Below are positions 40,501 through 53,381 of a stretch of DNA of 64,000 nt, piece after piece; position 1 is the first letter of the stretch; each line of letters starts with the position of its first letter. Position numbers and translations under genes: made by a program. The DNA comes from Marthasterias glacialis (lineage: Eukaryota; Echinodermata; Asteroidea; Forcipulatida; Asteriidae): positions 17,417,802-17,481,801 of the forward strand of contig OU452223.1 in assembly GCA_911728455.2 (NCBI GenBank), written 5' to 3'. Under the pieces are notes generated by a model. The model made no database searches, had not been told where the DNA came from, and was given only the letters and a program-made list of their open reading frames with translations.

Positions 40501-43500
40501 GTTGTGCAGTTATTTATACAATTACACAATAAAAGAATTGGTTCCTCGGCCAAACAATTCGTTAAGTGTTTATTCTTTTCTTATAGTGCATCCATCAAAC
40601 TTTACATTTTCAATATGAAAAAAATGAAATAGCAGTTGCAAAATGCTTCAGGCGTAGCCCTTAGAAGTTGTAGGCCAATTTCACTGAGTAAAGGGCACCT
40701 ACATGGTGTTTACTTTTACAGACTTTTCAGGCTACTTAATAGCAATTTCACTGATTTTTCTGAGGGCAAACAACCAGAAATTAGATTAAAGTAGGAAGAA
40801 TGTCAAGTTCTGCTGCTTACCAACCCAAAAGATATGTGGTATAATTGCAAAATGTGGTACTATGGCCTCACGCTTCGACCGTGGAAGAGTCCATGTCAAA
40901 GGCTCACTTTAGCCCTTGAAGACTCTAGCGTGTTGTGGCCGAGCGGTCAAGTACCCTGGACTCGAGCTCTGGCGTTTCTGATCAGCAGAGTGTGGGTTCA
41001 AGTCCCGATCTTGACACTTGTGTCCTTAAGCAAGACACTTTACCACTATTGCTTGGTCCTTCGGATGGGACGTAAAGCCGTGGGTACCGTGTGATGTGTA
41101 ATGCACGTAAAAGAATCCAGTACAACCTTAAGAGAAGGGGTTTACCCCAGTATTTGTGGCATGGTTGGCTGCATTCAGTTTGCACCACAGCACCTTGTAA
41201 ACTTTTACAAGGTGCTACATATATAAATATATGAAAGTAAAATGGGTCTGATTATTCCAAACATAGCTCTGCACAACTGTAGACAAAATAATGAGCGCTT
41301 TGAGACGCCCTTTAGGGTGTGACAAAGTGCTATACAAGAACTGAATTTTATTATTATATTATTGAAACGGGACGGTTTGTAACAAAAATAATACATTACC
41401 CTCAAACCAAGTACACTGCTTGAATAATCTACTGGTTGGCACTTGTAGCTGTAGTTTGCTTTCCAAGAGGTAACTCGAAACTGACAACAAATTTAAAATA
41501 CAAATTTATTCAGGACTGAAGCAGCTGGTGAAACATTCCAAGCAAAATCAAAGGTCAGGTGAATTTATCCCCGTGAACTTTCTACAAAAATGTTAATTTA
41601 ATTTTAGTGAAACAAAGTAGACTGTCAAAAAGAGAGAGTCAAGTTAAAGTTCAGTTGAGAAATAATACTCAAGGCTTTTGAACATTTTTGTTTTCTTTCT
41701 TCTTTTTTTTCGCTCAGTGCAAACAAAATTGTGTGTCGTGGCCGAGTGGTCTCGCGCATTGGACTCAAGTTTCAGTGGCTAGGTCACCGAATTGTCGGTT
41801 CCAATCTCAGTCATGACACTTGTGTCCTTGAGCAAGACACCTGACTAACATTGCTTCTCATCACCCAGGATTAAATGGGGTACCTGCAAGGGTAGAGATT
41901 GTTGATGTGAATGATTAGCAACCTTTGCGCTGATTTGGCTGTCGGTGCTGCATATTCCTAAGGAGTTGAGATGGCTTTAGGAATGCTTAGGGCCCGGTGA
42001 ACTGGAGAATGAATAATACTGTTAGGCGCTTTGAGAGGCCTACTTAGCTTGAAAAAGCGCATAATTAATACATGCTATTATTATTATTATTATTATTATT
42101 AAAATGCAATGCAAAATTTACCCAAGAGTAAATAAATCTCAAAGTTTTTGAGTCCTTTCTTTCATGCATGGGCGGCCAGAACAGGATGGGAGAGGGGAGG
42201 GGAAGGGGAGGTGGGCGGGTGTTCGGGCCAGGTAGGCCAGTTCTTCAGGGACCATTTATGAGGCCATAATCATTGCTTTGTCATTCAAATTGCGAATGCC
42301 TTAAACAGGGCCACGATCACATCTTATTTCTGTTTGACTTACCTCATAACACATGTAGATTGATAATGCAACCAGGCTGAAATTGTAGACTACCAGCAAA
42401 TACTTCAGCTGAAATGGTTTCCTGTTGGCCATGAGTCTAGGTCCCAACCACACCATCAATAAATAACCAATAATAATACAGCTAATTGGGATTGGAGACT
42501 TCATTAGTAGCCAGTCTGTCACTCTTGGATCTGCAGTTAATTAAAAGATTGGGAAATCATTTTACAATTACGTTACAGTATTATTAGCCTCATTATCAGT
42601 ATCTCTTTCTGGTAATGAAACCAGACTTTTGGCTTATAATCATGTGGGTCAAAAACTTAAATCATATTGCTGTTTTTAGTAGATGTTAAATTTGCATCAG
42701 GGAAAAAGAATATTATTTACCCTTACACTGATGTGTGTTAAGCACTGTATACTCAGCGCTTTCCCAAAGTCCTGTGGAAAAAATCCACTGACACATTACT
42801 CGGTGGGATTCGAACCCATGATCCTTGCCATTCTGGAGCAGATGTCATACCACTAGACCACTGAGCTTGCCCAATAGACCTTTATCATGGTGTGGCCATC
42901 TTGATTTTCTCCAATTCAAAACAATGTAACCAAACCAAGGCTGGAAGGAGAAATAGTCTGGTTCCTTTTTGTACAATGAGAAGTAGCATTCATTACTGTT
43001 ATTGGATACAAGGAACATGACCAAGATGGTGGCAGCATGATAAAGGACTATAGCTTAACACGGTGCCTAACACACATCGGTGTAGGGTAAAATACGAATA
43101 TGAGTGTTTCCCCGGCGGACTGACACAGATGGTGAAATTTTAAAATAATTACTGAAGCAAAATGTAAGACGTCTCACTCTCGCTCACTCTGCAAATTGAC
43201 AAGACTGCAGTGCCCACACAAATGCAATGCGATTCCATCTCAGCCCTGAAACTCACAGAGGCAATGGAGGCAATTGCCTCCGTTGCCCCTGGTCATTGCC
43301 TTGGTGCCCTTCAAATGGTCCAATAGAAATTCACAATTTCCTCGTAGAGGCGCCCTTTATCAAGGAAAAAATGGCTTGGTGCCCTTGCCCTTTCAAGAAC
43401 GAAGCATACAGGCCTGCCATCTACACATCAACATTGTGAGTTCCTGATACAAAAGGTCAAGGAAAAAGCTCATGCCACAAAATGAACATTTGTTTAAATT

Positions 43501-43727
43501 AGTATTTCCTCTTAGGCAAATCCCCACAGTGCGGTGGTGATATTGGCAAAAGGAAATGAGACCAGTGGCCATTGAACCTAGCGAGGTGGGCTGCATCACG
43601 TTAGAATGGGCAGTGGTAACTCTGTCTCATATATTGCTGTTGTTCTTCACTTACCGCCTTTATCTTGTAATTGATCATTTAGATTAATCAGCTTTAACTG
43701 CAGCCCGGTAATAATTCCCTGCTCCAT
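37565..43727 (-). CDS. elovl4: Very-long-chain fatty acid elongase, ELOVL4-like (copy B)
   Basis: The exons are 43727-43655, 42530-42343, 41480-41400, 40096-39925, 38738-38611 and 37738-37565. They total 816 nt (271 residues). Internal exon lengths (188, 81, 172, 128 nt) and phases equal those of copy A, so the two arose by tandem duplication of a spliced gene. Motifs are intact: [18 protein letters not shown] (box at about 149-153), [13 protein letters not shown] and LQLAQF, with hydrophobic segments [12 protein letters not shown] and [18 protein letters not shown]. The first exon encodes [20 protein letters not shown], unlike copy A. The Lys-rich end KKEGKLKV resembles but does not exactly match the ER dilysine signal. 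An acceptor at 43771 implies a further 5'UTR exon. Exon 4 and most of exon 5 are unusually similar to copy A. Both copies look functional. Confidence 0.93.
37955..38040 (+). repeat. G-rich tandem repeat with G-quadruplex potential
   Basis: Repeats of GGGGTGGGG and GGGGGAGGGGGTGG give about 85 nt with far more than four G-tracts. It lies in the intron just upstream of the last exon of elongase copy B, on the non-template strand relative to a leftward gene's complement. Confidence 0.85.
38050..38515. repeat. Dispersed repeat, copy 2 (with 22000-22480)
   Basis: See 22000-22480. This copy has an extra block at 38290-38345 and lies between exons 5 and 6 of elongase B. Confidence 0.75.
40930..41365 (+). 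mobile_element. tRNA-derived SINE, full copy
   Basis: GTTGTGGCCGAGCGGTCAAG (A-box region) and GTGGGTTCAAGTCCCGATC (B-box) are followed by CACTTGTGTCCTTAAGCAAG. The body ends in GCGCTTTGAGACGCCC and CTATACAAGAACTG, then an ATT-rich tail. It is not a functional tRNA because the 3' half runs straight into the body. Confidence 0.85.
41732..42110 (+). mobile_element. tRNA-derived SINE, second copy
   Basis: GTCGTGGCCGAGTGGTCTCG head, CACTTGTGTCCTTGAGCAAG, GGCGCTTTGAGAGGCC body end and a (TTA)n tail. The orientation matches the 40930 copy, about 370 bp away. Both lie in intron 2 and its surroundings in elongase B. Confidence 0.85.
42720..42875 (-). mobile_element. tRNA-headed SINE
   Basis: The minus strand reads CAGTGGTCTAGTGGTATGAC (A-box) and CATGGGTTCGAATCCCACC (B-box), then TTTTTTCCACAGGACTTTGG and AGTATACAGTGCTTAACACA. 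Same body as 7010-7320 and 39040-39130. Confidence 0.8.
42883..43040. mobile_element. MITE with ATAGACCTTTATCATG ends
   Basis: ATAGACCTTTATCATGGTGT and GGCCATCTTG at the left pair with CAAGATGGTGGCAGCATGAT and AAAGGACTATA at the right. A related copy lies at 33560-33715 in an elongase A intron. Confidence 0.85.
43245..43425. repeat. Dispersed repeat, GGGGCACC family, inverse copy
   Basis: GGCAATTGCCTCCGTTGCCC, GGTCATTGCCTTGGTGCCC and ATACAGGCCTG are the reverse of blocks at 19413-19600. Confidence 0.6.
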
Positions 43728-43929
43728 GATGAAAACTTGTTGATGGAAATGCGGCTGGCGAGTGACAAAACTGGAAGCAGAAAATACAGTAAATCGGGAA
43801 TTAGCATCAATAGACTTTATACTATTCTAAAGGTGGCGGCCTGGGCTTGTTTCACAAAACATTCAGATTCATCTCAAGATGAGCTGTCATCATTACCATA
43901 GTGATTAGTATTGTGACATCACACTTTGC

Positions 43930-44395
43930 TCAGCAATTAAAGGTCCCATGAATTAATTTTTTTTATTGGTTAAAAAAGGAAGTATGCCTATCATAGTATA
44001 TTGTTATTTTTTAAACATTTTTTACATGCCTAGTTACTGTAGAAATAACAATTTCTAAAATTAGGGGATTGCCGCACTCCACCCACCCTTCTTCATTAGC
44101 ATAAAATCTGTGACGTAGACAGTGGACCGGCTGACCAGGGCCATGTGTGTGACAATAACACACAATGCATTGTTGACCACTCGGCACCAGAGCTGTCTTT
44201 GAAACGTTTGACCACAGTCTACGTCACGAATCATTGCGCAATCAAATGACACACATTTTCGAGGCTCAATTAAAGTGTATTAACGCATAACAAACACATC
44301 AAAATAGTCAATGTTTTTTTTTTGTTAATTTCAAACCGTATATTAAGCCACAAAAATGTAATGGGACAAAATACCTCTTCATAGGCCCTTTATGA
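43930..44395. mobile_element. Candidate MITE
   Basis: GGTCCCATGAATTAATTTTT at the left loosely pairs with TAATGGGACAAAATACC at the right. Inside, TGTGACGTAGACAGTGG and CCACAGTCTACGTCACG form a clear inverted pair. Confidence 0.55.
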
Positions 44396-45822
44396 TTGAT
44401 ACACATCTTAAGGTCAATCTAAGCTCTTTGTGCAATCGAGCCCGGGTATCACTTCGGAAAGAAAGGGTATCGTAACAAAAAGGTCTCAATCAAATACTTG
44501 TTCAACTTTTCTCTTCCCATCATAATGACAATCCGAGAGCACTTTGTGTTCTTGAAACAAAAAAGATATCACAACACTTTACAATCTAATACAACTAATA
44601 CAAGAAATACTGAGAAATGTTTTGAATTCATTTTAAGAGAAATGGTATGGCGTGAACTTAATAAACCCCAAGTCCTGGTATGACATTAGCCAATTAGTGA
44701 ATGACGAATAGCGTCCTACCAGGGCTAATTGAACTCTCTGACTACGTAACAAAAAAACTTTCACATTTATGGTGATTAAGGCAGCAATAAATGACAAGAG
44801 CAGTATTATTATGGGCGGAAGGATTGGCAGCTGTTTTTTTATTACTCCATTAATTGCAAGATTAAAACGGCGGGTGATTATAATTTAAAGTACGATCAAC
44901 GGCTGTAGTCACTGTCAGATAGTGGTTTTTTATTTTGTCTTCCAACAGTCATACTTACTCCAGAATCCATGGTTTCACCAATTAGGAATGATTATACAGG
45001 GTGCATAAGGGCCTAGGTTGAGGGTGGGATGGAGGGTTGATTTTCACTAGGAAAGGGAGGTTGTGTTTGGGATGGGGTTGGGTACTCGTAGAATTATGAG
45101 ATTAATTTAACCTTGGTTTAACCATGGAGGAAAGAAACAGACCAAGGAGAAAAGGAACATTCCCATACTCATAGTTCTATAATATAACTAGTTTTTTACT
45201 GTATGTTGAGGGCTGGATGGGGGGAGAGCTTTATATACCCTGGTGTCATGGGTTTTCAAATCGGATAGTGGGAAAATTGTTGGGAAACAGAAACTAAATG
45301 CAATTTGTAAAACCATCTGACCCATCTTGACAAGACACATTTTGAGTTCATAAACTGCTGAAACCCTTGGAAATGTAGTCTTTCGTTCCAAAAAATTGCC
45401 CGCCATTTACAGCAGTGCTGCTAGTCTGGTTCCGAGACCAAAAAATCTCTGACTATTCTCTGTCGATTTTAGGGTCCGGTATCACCCAAATGTCACGTGA
45501 CAAAAAAGGAGGAATTCCTCCTTTTCCGGAATTTATCAGAAATGCTCTGAACTCGTTGTTGTCAACATTCGGACAGTGTCGTTGATTCACACATTTTTTT
45601 TGTCGATAACAATTCAAAAATTCGTTTTTCTTTTCTTTTTTTTCCCTCAACAAATTCGACACTATATTTTAATATATTTGTAACATTTTTACAAACTGAT
45701 TATCCCAGGCTTTTTGAAAGTAAACAGCGCTCAGTTTTTTATGCAATGACATCGTCCACCGTTGGTGACAAGTAATAAATATTTATATACGTTGCGTCAT
45801 AATCTATGTTTAGCTTTGGACG

Positions 45823-45967
45823 ATGCCTGACCTAAGATTTTTAACAAGAGTTGTCAGGGAATCTTTGGTCAGGGAACCAGACTACAGTGCTGCATACACA
45901 GTGTGCAGGCACCGTCATCTTTTTGATCCTTTCATTGAAAGGCAGTTTCTTTCAGCTTTCGGCACAA
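45823..45967 (+). CDS. Weak candidate coding exon
   Basis: ATG-initiated frame starting MPDLRFLTRVVRESLVREPD and continuing YSAAYTVCRHRHLFDPFIER. The composition looks protein-like until about 45967, where a repeat starting GGGCTCGAAATTTACTGG begins. A possible donor, GTACAG, follows. The family was not recognised, and no second exon or homologue could be checked. Confidence 0.25.
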
Positions 45968-46084
45968 GTACAGGGCTCGAAATTTACTGGACAGCAGGCC
46001 CGAGGCCAGTGACTTTAGGGTCAGGCCAATTAACTATCGACCGGACAAGTCCGGCGGTCTTGTGTTTTTAAATTGATTAATTAT

Positions 46085-46310
46085 CCCTTGAGCAAGACAC
46101 TTAACTATAATTGATTCAAACAGGGGAAGAGGCAGTTATGTTTGTCTCCCAATGGATTTATTTACCCCTCCCTGTTCTTAGCTGTGCTGTGAAGAGACGT
46201 TTATATCTCGCTATGTCTTGTTTCTGCGCATTGGGGTAGGTTTCTATCGCTCCTGTAGCCCACACCTCGAGTGGCCTTATGATGGGCGACTTGCATTACA
46301 AATTGTTAAA
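46085..46310 (+). mobile_element. SINE-like repeat, copy 2
   Basis: TGAGCAAGACACTTAACTAT, TTCTTAGCTGTGCTGTGAAG, GTCTTGTTTCTGCGCATTGG and CCCACACCTCGAGTGGCCTT mirror 15320-15620. The tRNA-like head is missing. Confidence 0.65.
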
Positions 46311-48769
46311 AAGTACCTACATGTACTGTGTAATATCTTTATAAAAAATAAGTGATGTTTAAATCTTGACTTTAAGTTTATTAAATATGTTTCAATTCTG
46401 TTGACTATTGAACGATTTATGACTGAATTTGAACAATGTAAGGCCATCATTTCATTATTTTAACATGATGTCATTTGCAGTAAAACTTATACTTAATACT
46501 AACCAAAATGAAATAAATCTTCTTTCAGTGCTTGTTTAAAAAAACACACGAAAAAAAGTTTGTAAATTATATTAAACAGTGTAGAAAGTTTTGTTGTCAT
46601 TTTGTTTCCGGTCTTGTAAAGAAGTTTCTGGTCTGGTACAAATTTTGAGCTAAAAGACCTGGGGTCTTCTCGTGGAAGTTTTCCACCCATTCGAACCCTG
46701 AAGTATGGCATGCAAAATGTCTCAAAAAGGTATTAGAAGTATTGCCCACACTGTCACTGGTGGTTAGTGAGATGAATTTGTTAATAAAATAATAAATTTC
46801 CTTTTCTTTACATGTACTCGCGAAGAGGCTGTTAGTACCTGTTGGCTTTGGGTGACACACACGATTGACCCAGACAATAACATAAGGGCAGATACCTCCA
46901 TTGTAAAATAATGTGATGTCAATAAACAGGCAGACACTGACATGATGAAAGGAAACAATGTTACCCCGTGGAGGTACAGTAGTATTCATTTTCTACCTCC
47001 ATGGTTACCCATATATAGGAGTGTTTTGTCTGCATTTCATCTAGGCCATTGTGAACATGTTTTCGGTGTAACAAGAATTTTTAAAAAAAAGTTGTTGGTG
47101 TTCTCTGAGAATTGTGTAGAGTTATTGAATGATATTGTGTTGGAACGTAGAGTGTGAATAATGCGTCAATCATTCTGGGTTCACACAAACCTCACATAGA
47201 TGGGGTTTTCCACCTCACATACATGTAGATGAGGTTTTCCCAGTGTAAAGTATCTCGGTATAGATCAAGGGTGGGTATGGAGGCCATAATTACAATGTAT
47301 TTCCCCGAATAGGGATTTAGGAAAAACATTAAGAAATTTGGAGGTATATAAGCATTGTTGACTTAAAAACATTGTGTTTCGTGCTGTTATAAATGGGGTG
47401 CCACGAGATTTTTAACGACAGTGTTTGAAAACAAAGAAACAAATACATCTACCATATGTAATATACACAGGCTGTACAATTATTGAACAGCTGTGTTTTT
47501 GGGTAGATTTTAACTGTAAATGAAAAAAAAGTAATTAGCTTTTTATATTACAGGCCTAAAAAACAACCCATTGTCTTTTCTTTGTTGTGTATAGTGCATC
47601 AACAGAATGAGTAAAACGTGCATGACAAAAGAATAGGAATTTACTTGTTCTAGGTTTGTTATTATAATATAAAATGGGAATGATTGTTCAATTTAAAATT
47701 GTTCAGACTGTATTGAGGAATCCTAAGTTAGTTTACAAAATCTGTTTAATTCCCTCAACGAAGAGATACAGGGGTGGCTGTCAGTGTCAGGCCAGCAAAT
47801 AATGACAAAACTATCATTTTGCGATTACAAAACAAAACTATCATTAATATTGGTTGATTTTTGTAATTACTGAAAGCGTTTGATAATAGGCATATGATGC
47901 ATAGTAGAAATATGACAGACCATAATCAATTTTTGGCAGTGGATATAACCGGCGACGAATGATACGAAACGCTACTTTTTTTACCGTAATTTCGGACTTT
48001 ATTTCCCTCCAAAATAAATCCTTGAGAACCTCAAATCATAAAAAGAAAGGTAACGCTATCCATGTAAATGTACTAATAGTAAATTGTTAATATCAAAATA
48101 AAAACATTCTTATTTTTTGTAGGATGAAAGTAGAATCGTAAAAATGCTTCAACTAGATTTGAACCTCAGACCATGTGAATAACAAGCAGAAAGAAATCTA
48201 CTTTGCTGCAAGTGTGTCGATGATACATGCATGCACGCGGCCAGGTTTGAGGGCGGCCAAATTTGCAGTGGCAGCAAGGTTTGCCGCCAGGTTTTCGTGC
48301 CGCTTGTCAATGCCGCACGTCAATGCTTTGATTAATGGCCAGTTTTACAGCCAGGTTTTTGTGCCACTCATCAATGTTTCTGTTGGAAAGAAGTTGTTGC
48401 TATCGCGCATGATCATGTCGCAATCCTCTTTCAATGAAATTGTGTACAAAAAATCAATATTTGAAAAAAGAACAAGAAATTTTGTTTCCCCCTTAGAATG
48501 ATCACCAGTCCGAAAGAACGGCGCATGGAAATTTTCAGCCAGATCTGTACCGGCACTTTAGAGTTTTTGAGGATGAAAAAATAATTGGCGTTAGCACTAG
48601 CAGGGATTCGAGAACGCGGAGTGTGCCGGTTGATAAACGGGAGCAATTCCACAGAAAACCCCTGTAAATTAATACATAATATAATGTCAGCTACTCCGGT
48701 ACGTGTCAAAGAGGGCGCTATACACATCCTGCTGGCTTAACAACAATTATTCAAATGTAGGCTAGCCGG

Positions 48770-48955
48770 TGCCAGCAATAGACTTTATGCACATGACGTC
48801 ATTTGAGTAGGGCGCCCTCGTCTAGAGGTCAAAATGAGGTTGTTCATTGGCCAATCTTGTGCGCCGCGCGTACAAATCTCTGCGTTTCCATTGTTACATC
48901 ATCGATTTACCTCTAAGATGGCGGCGTGATGACGTCAATGCATAAGGTCTATATA
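48770..48955. mobile_element. MITE with a CRE-like TGACGTCA in each terminal repeat
   Basis: AATAGACTTTATGCACATGA followed by CGTCAT at the left pairs with GATGACGTCAATGCATAAGG and TCTAT at the right. Each arm contains the palindrome TGACGTCA. Ends are flanked by TA-rich sequence. Confidence 0.8.
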
Positions 48956-49014
48956 TCCAGTATCTTTTCTTGCAGTAACAAACATCAGAAGATCGATTAT
49001 TAAATAACTGGGGC

Positions 49015-49355
49015 GCTATAGACCATGTTACCTGTGACATCACATGTTTACAAAAGAGCCACAGAACCTGGACTTCCTGCAGGCAGGATTTGTACACGGC
49101 TCAATGGGAAAATACTTTAAATCTTTCATTTTATGGAGATTGCACTGTCCGATTGTCATCAACTTTAGATATGAAGGAAAGGGGCACATCTCACAACTAG
49201 TTCAGCTCTCATTTTAATAGCCATTGAATTTATGTGGAAATTATGATACAAAATGTAAACTTTATCATATGTCCCATGCAGTATCTTGCCTGCCAGTAAT
49301 TGCCCTGGAATGTACAAGGTCACTCTTTTGTAAACAAGGGTCACATGGTCTATAC
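49015..49355. mobile_element. MITE with CTATAGACCATGT ends
   Basis: CTATAGACCATGTTACC and CATGTTTACAAAAGAG at the left pair with CTCTTTTGTAAACAAGG and ACATGGTCTATA at the right. A related right-end sequence (GGAATGTACAAGGTCACTCT) also occurs at 28700-28740. Confidence 0.8.
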
Positions 49356-49751
49356 TCCTTCTTTTTCAGTTTCAAGTCGAACTTTTAAAAAGGACTACAG
49401 CTCCCCAGCCCAGTTACTGGGTAGTACTACTACTACTACCTATAGGGTCAAGTACTACTGTAGTACTAGTGGTAGTTGTAGTTGGGTTAATCATGGAGGG
49501 TTAATGCAGTAAATTATTAGCAATGACATCGGAGCGATGATGGGGGTTGGGAAGTAGAACTAACGACCGTGGAGGACGTCATCTGCTACACTGCTTTTTC
49601 AGTACAGCGCCTCCATTATTCACAGCCTCTGCTCTGTCCCCCAGGTTCCAATGATGGTTCCCACGCTCAAATTTACTCCTCCATAATTAACTGCACTATC
49701 GATACAGCACACCCTGCTCTCTCTACGGTCCAACAAGTTAGTACTACCAAT

Positions 49752-49788
49752 CCATAGAGCTACAAACCCACGGTTTGTAGCTCTATGG
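49752..49788. repeat. Perfect hairpin, 17-bp stem
   Basis: CCATAGAGCTACAAACC and GGTTTGTAGCTCTATGG are separated by three bases. GTACTACC-type sequence extends the symmetry outside. Confidence 0.9.
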
Positions 49789-50547
49789 TACTACTACCCT
49801 AACCTTTCCTTGGAAACCTCCCTTCCCTTTGCCAGTGTGGCCCTGTCTTCCCCTCATTAAATAATAAAAGAAGTACAACGACCTGTCACTCACCTTTTTA
49901 TTAGCCTTGCGTTTCTATTCAGCCACCCTGGGTCTATCCTAATGACTGTAATTTGAGATCAAAATTGTTCCACTGAGCGGTCAGCCATGACACCTCTTCC
50001 CGATGTCCCAAACAAGAGACACCAACATCCGGCAACCCTGGCCTATCCGTCGTCCTTTGCTGATGCCCTCCCTGCTGCATGCATCACATGCGCATAGCTG
50101 CACTGCTGCCGGCCGCACGTGCGTGCGTCGTGCCCCCCGCCAGCGGCCCGTGCAAGTCGCCCCATGGTGGTTTAGGACAGGATGCCCTGACCTTGGACAG
50201 AACAGGTGGGGGCGCTAGTCCAAAAGTTTTGATGGTCAGCTGGGTGCAGCACACTTAATAGGCTCCCATAGCAGCCAATGCTAAATGCTAAATATTCAAA
50301 AAATAAAATACTCAAAAGATATTTAACAGTTTTTCAGCCTCTGCCATAGCGCTCACAAGTTTCATGAGGCTGTGATTCCGACTGAATGTTCCATCAGTGG
50401 AAGTGCAACTGTTGAATATGTTTAACGTTAATAAATAGGTTTTGTGTTATTATAATTTTCGTATTAAAATACGAGGTAAAGTTAACCTGGCCAGGCTTAC
50501 ATATTATGATTGATGCATAACTTGATACATGTACCAGCAATTTTTTG

Positions 50548-50755
50548 GTCTGGTGCATGTGCCCACTATTTGGGGTCTGGTGTACCCCCCCCCCCTCTTT
50601 TTTCGCCCGCTTTTTCAGGGTCTGGTGTGCCCACTTGTTTCGGGTCTGATGTGCCCGCTTTTTCGGGTCTGGTGTGCCCATTTTTAACTTGTATTTATGG
50701 GTCTGGCGTGCCCAACGTTTGTGCTCTGTGTGTCCGGTTTGCCCATACATTCGGA
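50548..50755 (+). repeat. Minisatellite, GGGTCTGGTGTGCCC units
   Basis: Seven or so units of about 23-40 bp with the core GGTCTGGTGTGCCCACTTTT. The array includes a C-run and T-run at 50587-50605. Confidence 0.85.
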
Positions 50756-50943
50756 CTCAGGCACAAAAATAAAAACAGTTGATTTCGACTGTCATTCACA
50801 ACATAATATCTTTATTGTTACTATTGGAGTCTGAGTTTAAATCAAGTATATTTTTGACAACTGAACTTCATTTTTCTTTTCAATGTTTAGTAGGTTAGTT
50901 TAGCCGTTGGAAATTGTCGGTAGCTCATCCAAAATAAAACACC

Positions 50944-51038
50944 CAGTGGATTTCACAAAACTAGTCCTAACTTAGGACTTGTTACTCGTCCAAACTCGAG
51001 ATAAGACTAGTCCTAGCGCTTTGTGAAATCCACACTGA
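50944..51038. mobile_element. MITE-like foldback element, TGGATTTCACAAA family
   Basis: CAGTGGATTTCACAAAACTA at the left pairs with TTTGTGAAATCCACACTG at the right. It has the same ends and interior ACTAGTCCTA blocks as 141-268. Confidence 0.85.
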
Positions 51039-53381
51039 ACAAGTAAAATGGCACCATCTTGGAAAAATGACCCTACACTTTTCAGCGAAAAAGGCCATTT
51101 TTAGAGGGCTAGTGTGTACCCAAAATGCTTCAGGCAGGATGAAAGTCAACAACCCCAGGGGCACAATACTGTACCCATAAAACCCATGACCTTCAAATCT
51201 TTGATTTACAGAAAAGGTTGTGGGTTTATGTTTTCTAATGAGGCTCGGTGCCTGGATTTCAGTGTTTATTGTTAGTATAGTGCACCAAGCTGATGGTTGT
51301 CATTCAGGCACTGGGTAGCATGGGTTGGTGTGATGGACCGTGGGCGGGGTATTAGTTGATTGCTGGTTTGAGGAGGGGCATGATTCCCGTAGCATCTTTC
51401 ACACACGATCCGTAAGTTCACAACCTTTGTAGGAATCCAGTGGTAATGATTGGAGGATAATCGTGACCAGGGCCCAATTTCATAGAGTTGCTTAAGCAGA
51501 AAATATTGCTTACAAGTTTTCTGATAAGCAAAAAATAAGCAGGATACCAGTCAAAAAGGCGAAATCTATTTTGTCCAAAAATCAATAGTCAATGTTATGA
51601 ATGTTTTGGGTTTTCTATCCTGAAGACTTCACTGTTGGTTCGTGTTCTTCGTACATCCGTTTTCATTACGCTGATGACGGTCGTTGAGTTTCATTAAGTG
51701 AAACCAATCAGAGATCCTACAAAACCGAAAGCTATGGGGTAGGCCTACAACGATTTTTTTTTATATCATATTGAAAAAGACAAATAGAGGAGAGTACACT
51801 TTTTTTTTAATGATGAATAAATAATTTTGGTTTAATAATGTAAATGATCATCCAACGTGTAAGCTCTGACATGGCCGAGATTATTAATATGACAACTACA
51901 GTGATTTGGGGATCCAGGTAATTTATAGCAAACAAACAATTATTAAAAATATACAGAGAGTGAATTGAAAAATAATGATTCATGCCTTCATGGAATACCA
52001 TGCTAAGAACAACAATACTCGGTATGTTTTGAACGTAGTCGTGGGTTCGAGTCCAACCAGGGTAGATTTCACCCAATAGATGGCGAACGGTGCCAAGTTG
52101 TACCGGCTCAAGTCGTGCCATGAGAAATGGCTCTGACGAGAAATTATTCCTTTCACTTGAACGTCCATAATCAATATCAAAATGGATTGACAGGGCGGGA
52201 GGCATACACAGCATGAAATGTTACTACAATTTCAATTTAGGTATTTTATTAAACCAACTATCACAATAAATTTACAACTCTTTAAATAAAATACATAATA
52301 CTTTATACTTCTCAAACATGAATACTGGAAACAATAAACCAGCGCTGATCGCGAAAAGAGTGTGCCATAACCACAACAGAAAACATTTGATCTACAAGCA
52401 GAGGAGATTGAAGACACAAATGAACATAAACTGGAAGAGAAGAAGATTATGAGAAAGTTATTTTCTACTTGAAAAGAAGGAAAGATAAACACCAGTTTTG
52501 CCTCCAGTCTTACGATCGGCCAACAAGTGTTCTTCATAATTGTGATTAATAAATTGCAGTCATGAAAGGCCTGTTTTTGTTTTTTTGTTTTTTAGAAATG
52601 AACCAATATTTTTTGTAAAAGTTTAAGCGTGACATACTTAGTGTGTACATAGTTACTGACCAGACCAAATAGTTCGGGTAATGAAATTTCAAAGTTTTCC
52701 CCACGCATGATGATGACGGGAACTCGCAAGGCAAGGGCTAGGGATGGAGCTGCGAGTCAGTAGAATGCCGCCCTCTTGTGGTCGAGTGGGCGAAGTCACA
52801 TGGCTCCGGCGATCTTCTGAACGGCGTCTCAAAATGTTTAAAAAGGTGGCACAAAAGGAATGATGTCTCAAATTCTGCAGCACAAAAATGGATCAAAATT
52901 AACCACTGGACCACAGTATATGTATTCTTCGTCACTCGTCAGTAAAATGCTCGGAATGTAATCAATGAACCACCACCCATCCGCGCCCCTTCCTCAGCCC
53001 TCCCAACACACGCGTACACCCACAAAGTCGTGATGAAGGTCGACCCGGTAAATCGAGGAATTATCTTATCTTTCTTGTTGCCCTTTCATTGTTTGAACTT
53101 AGATTTGTAAGCAACATCCCAATTGGTTTTGAACACGAATCTGACACGAGAACACCCTCCCTCTTTCAAAACACCCACATCTCCTTTGTTGCATGTAGAC
53201 ACCCCACCCAACCATTGCATTTCTAAATAAACAATACTTAGTTATTATGGTGGTGACGTTGTTTGTTGATAAACAAATAAAAAAGATGATAGACTTCACG
53301 GTAACGAAACAACGTTATAAAAACCAACATGTGTAAACTCAACTAGGACATTATTTGTTAGGTTCATTTCAAGGCTTTCCT

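Larger units (their letters stand above)
43771..53381. other. Intergenic region rich in foldback elements
   Basis: No gene was recognised apart from a weak open frame at 45823. A GTAAGT donor at about 44955 (-) could end a 5'UTR exon of elongase copy B. The remainder is AT-rich sequence with the elements listed individually. Confidence 0.5.

Noticed and set aside
40834-41094. 86-residue open frame
   Set aside because: It reads through a tRNA-derived SINE. A similar peptide ([10 protein letters not shown]) appears in the reverse-oriented SINE at 16095-16222, which shows it is repeat sequence.
42775-42875. tRNA gene on the minus strand
   Set aside because: A- and B-box-like motifs are present, but no acceptor stem closes and the sequence continues into a SINE body shared with 7010-7320.
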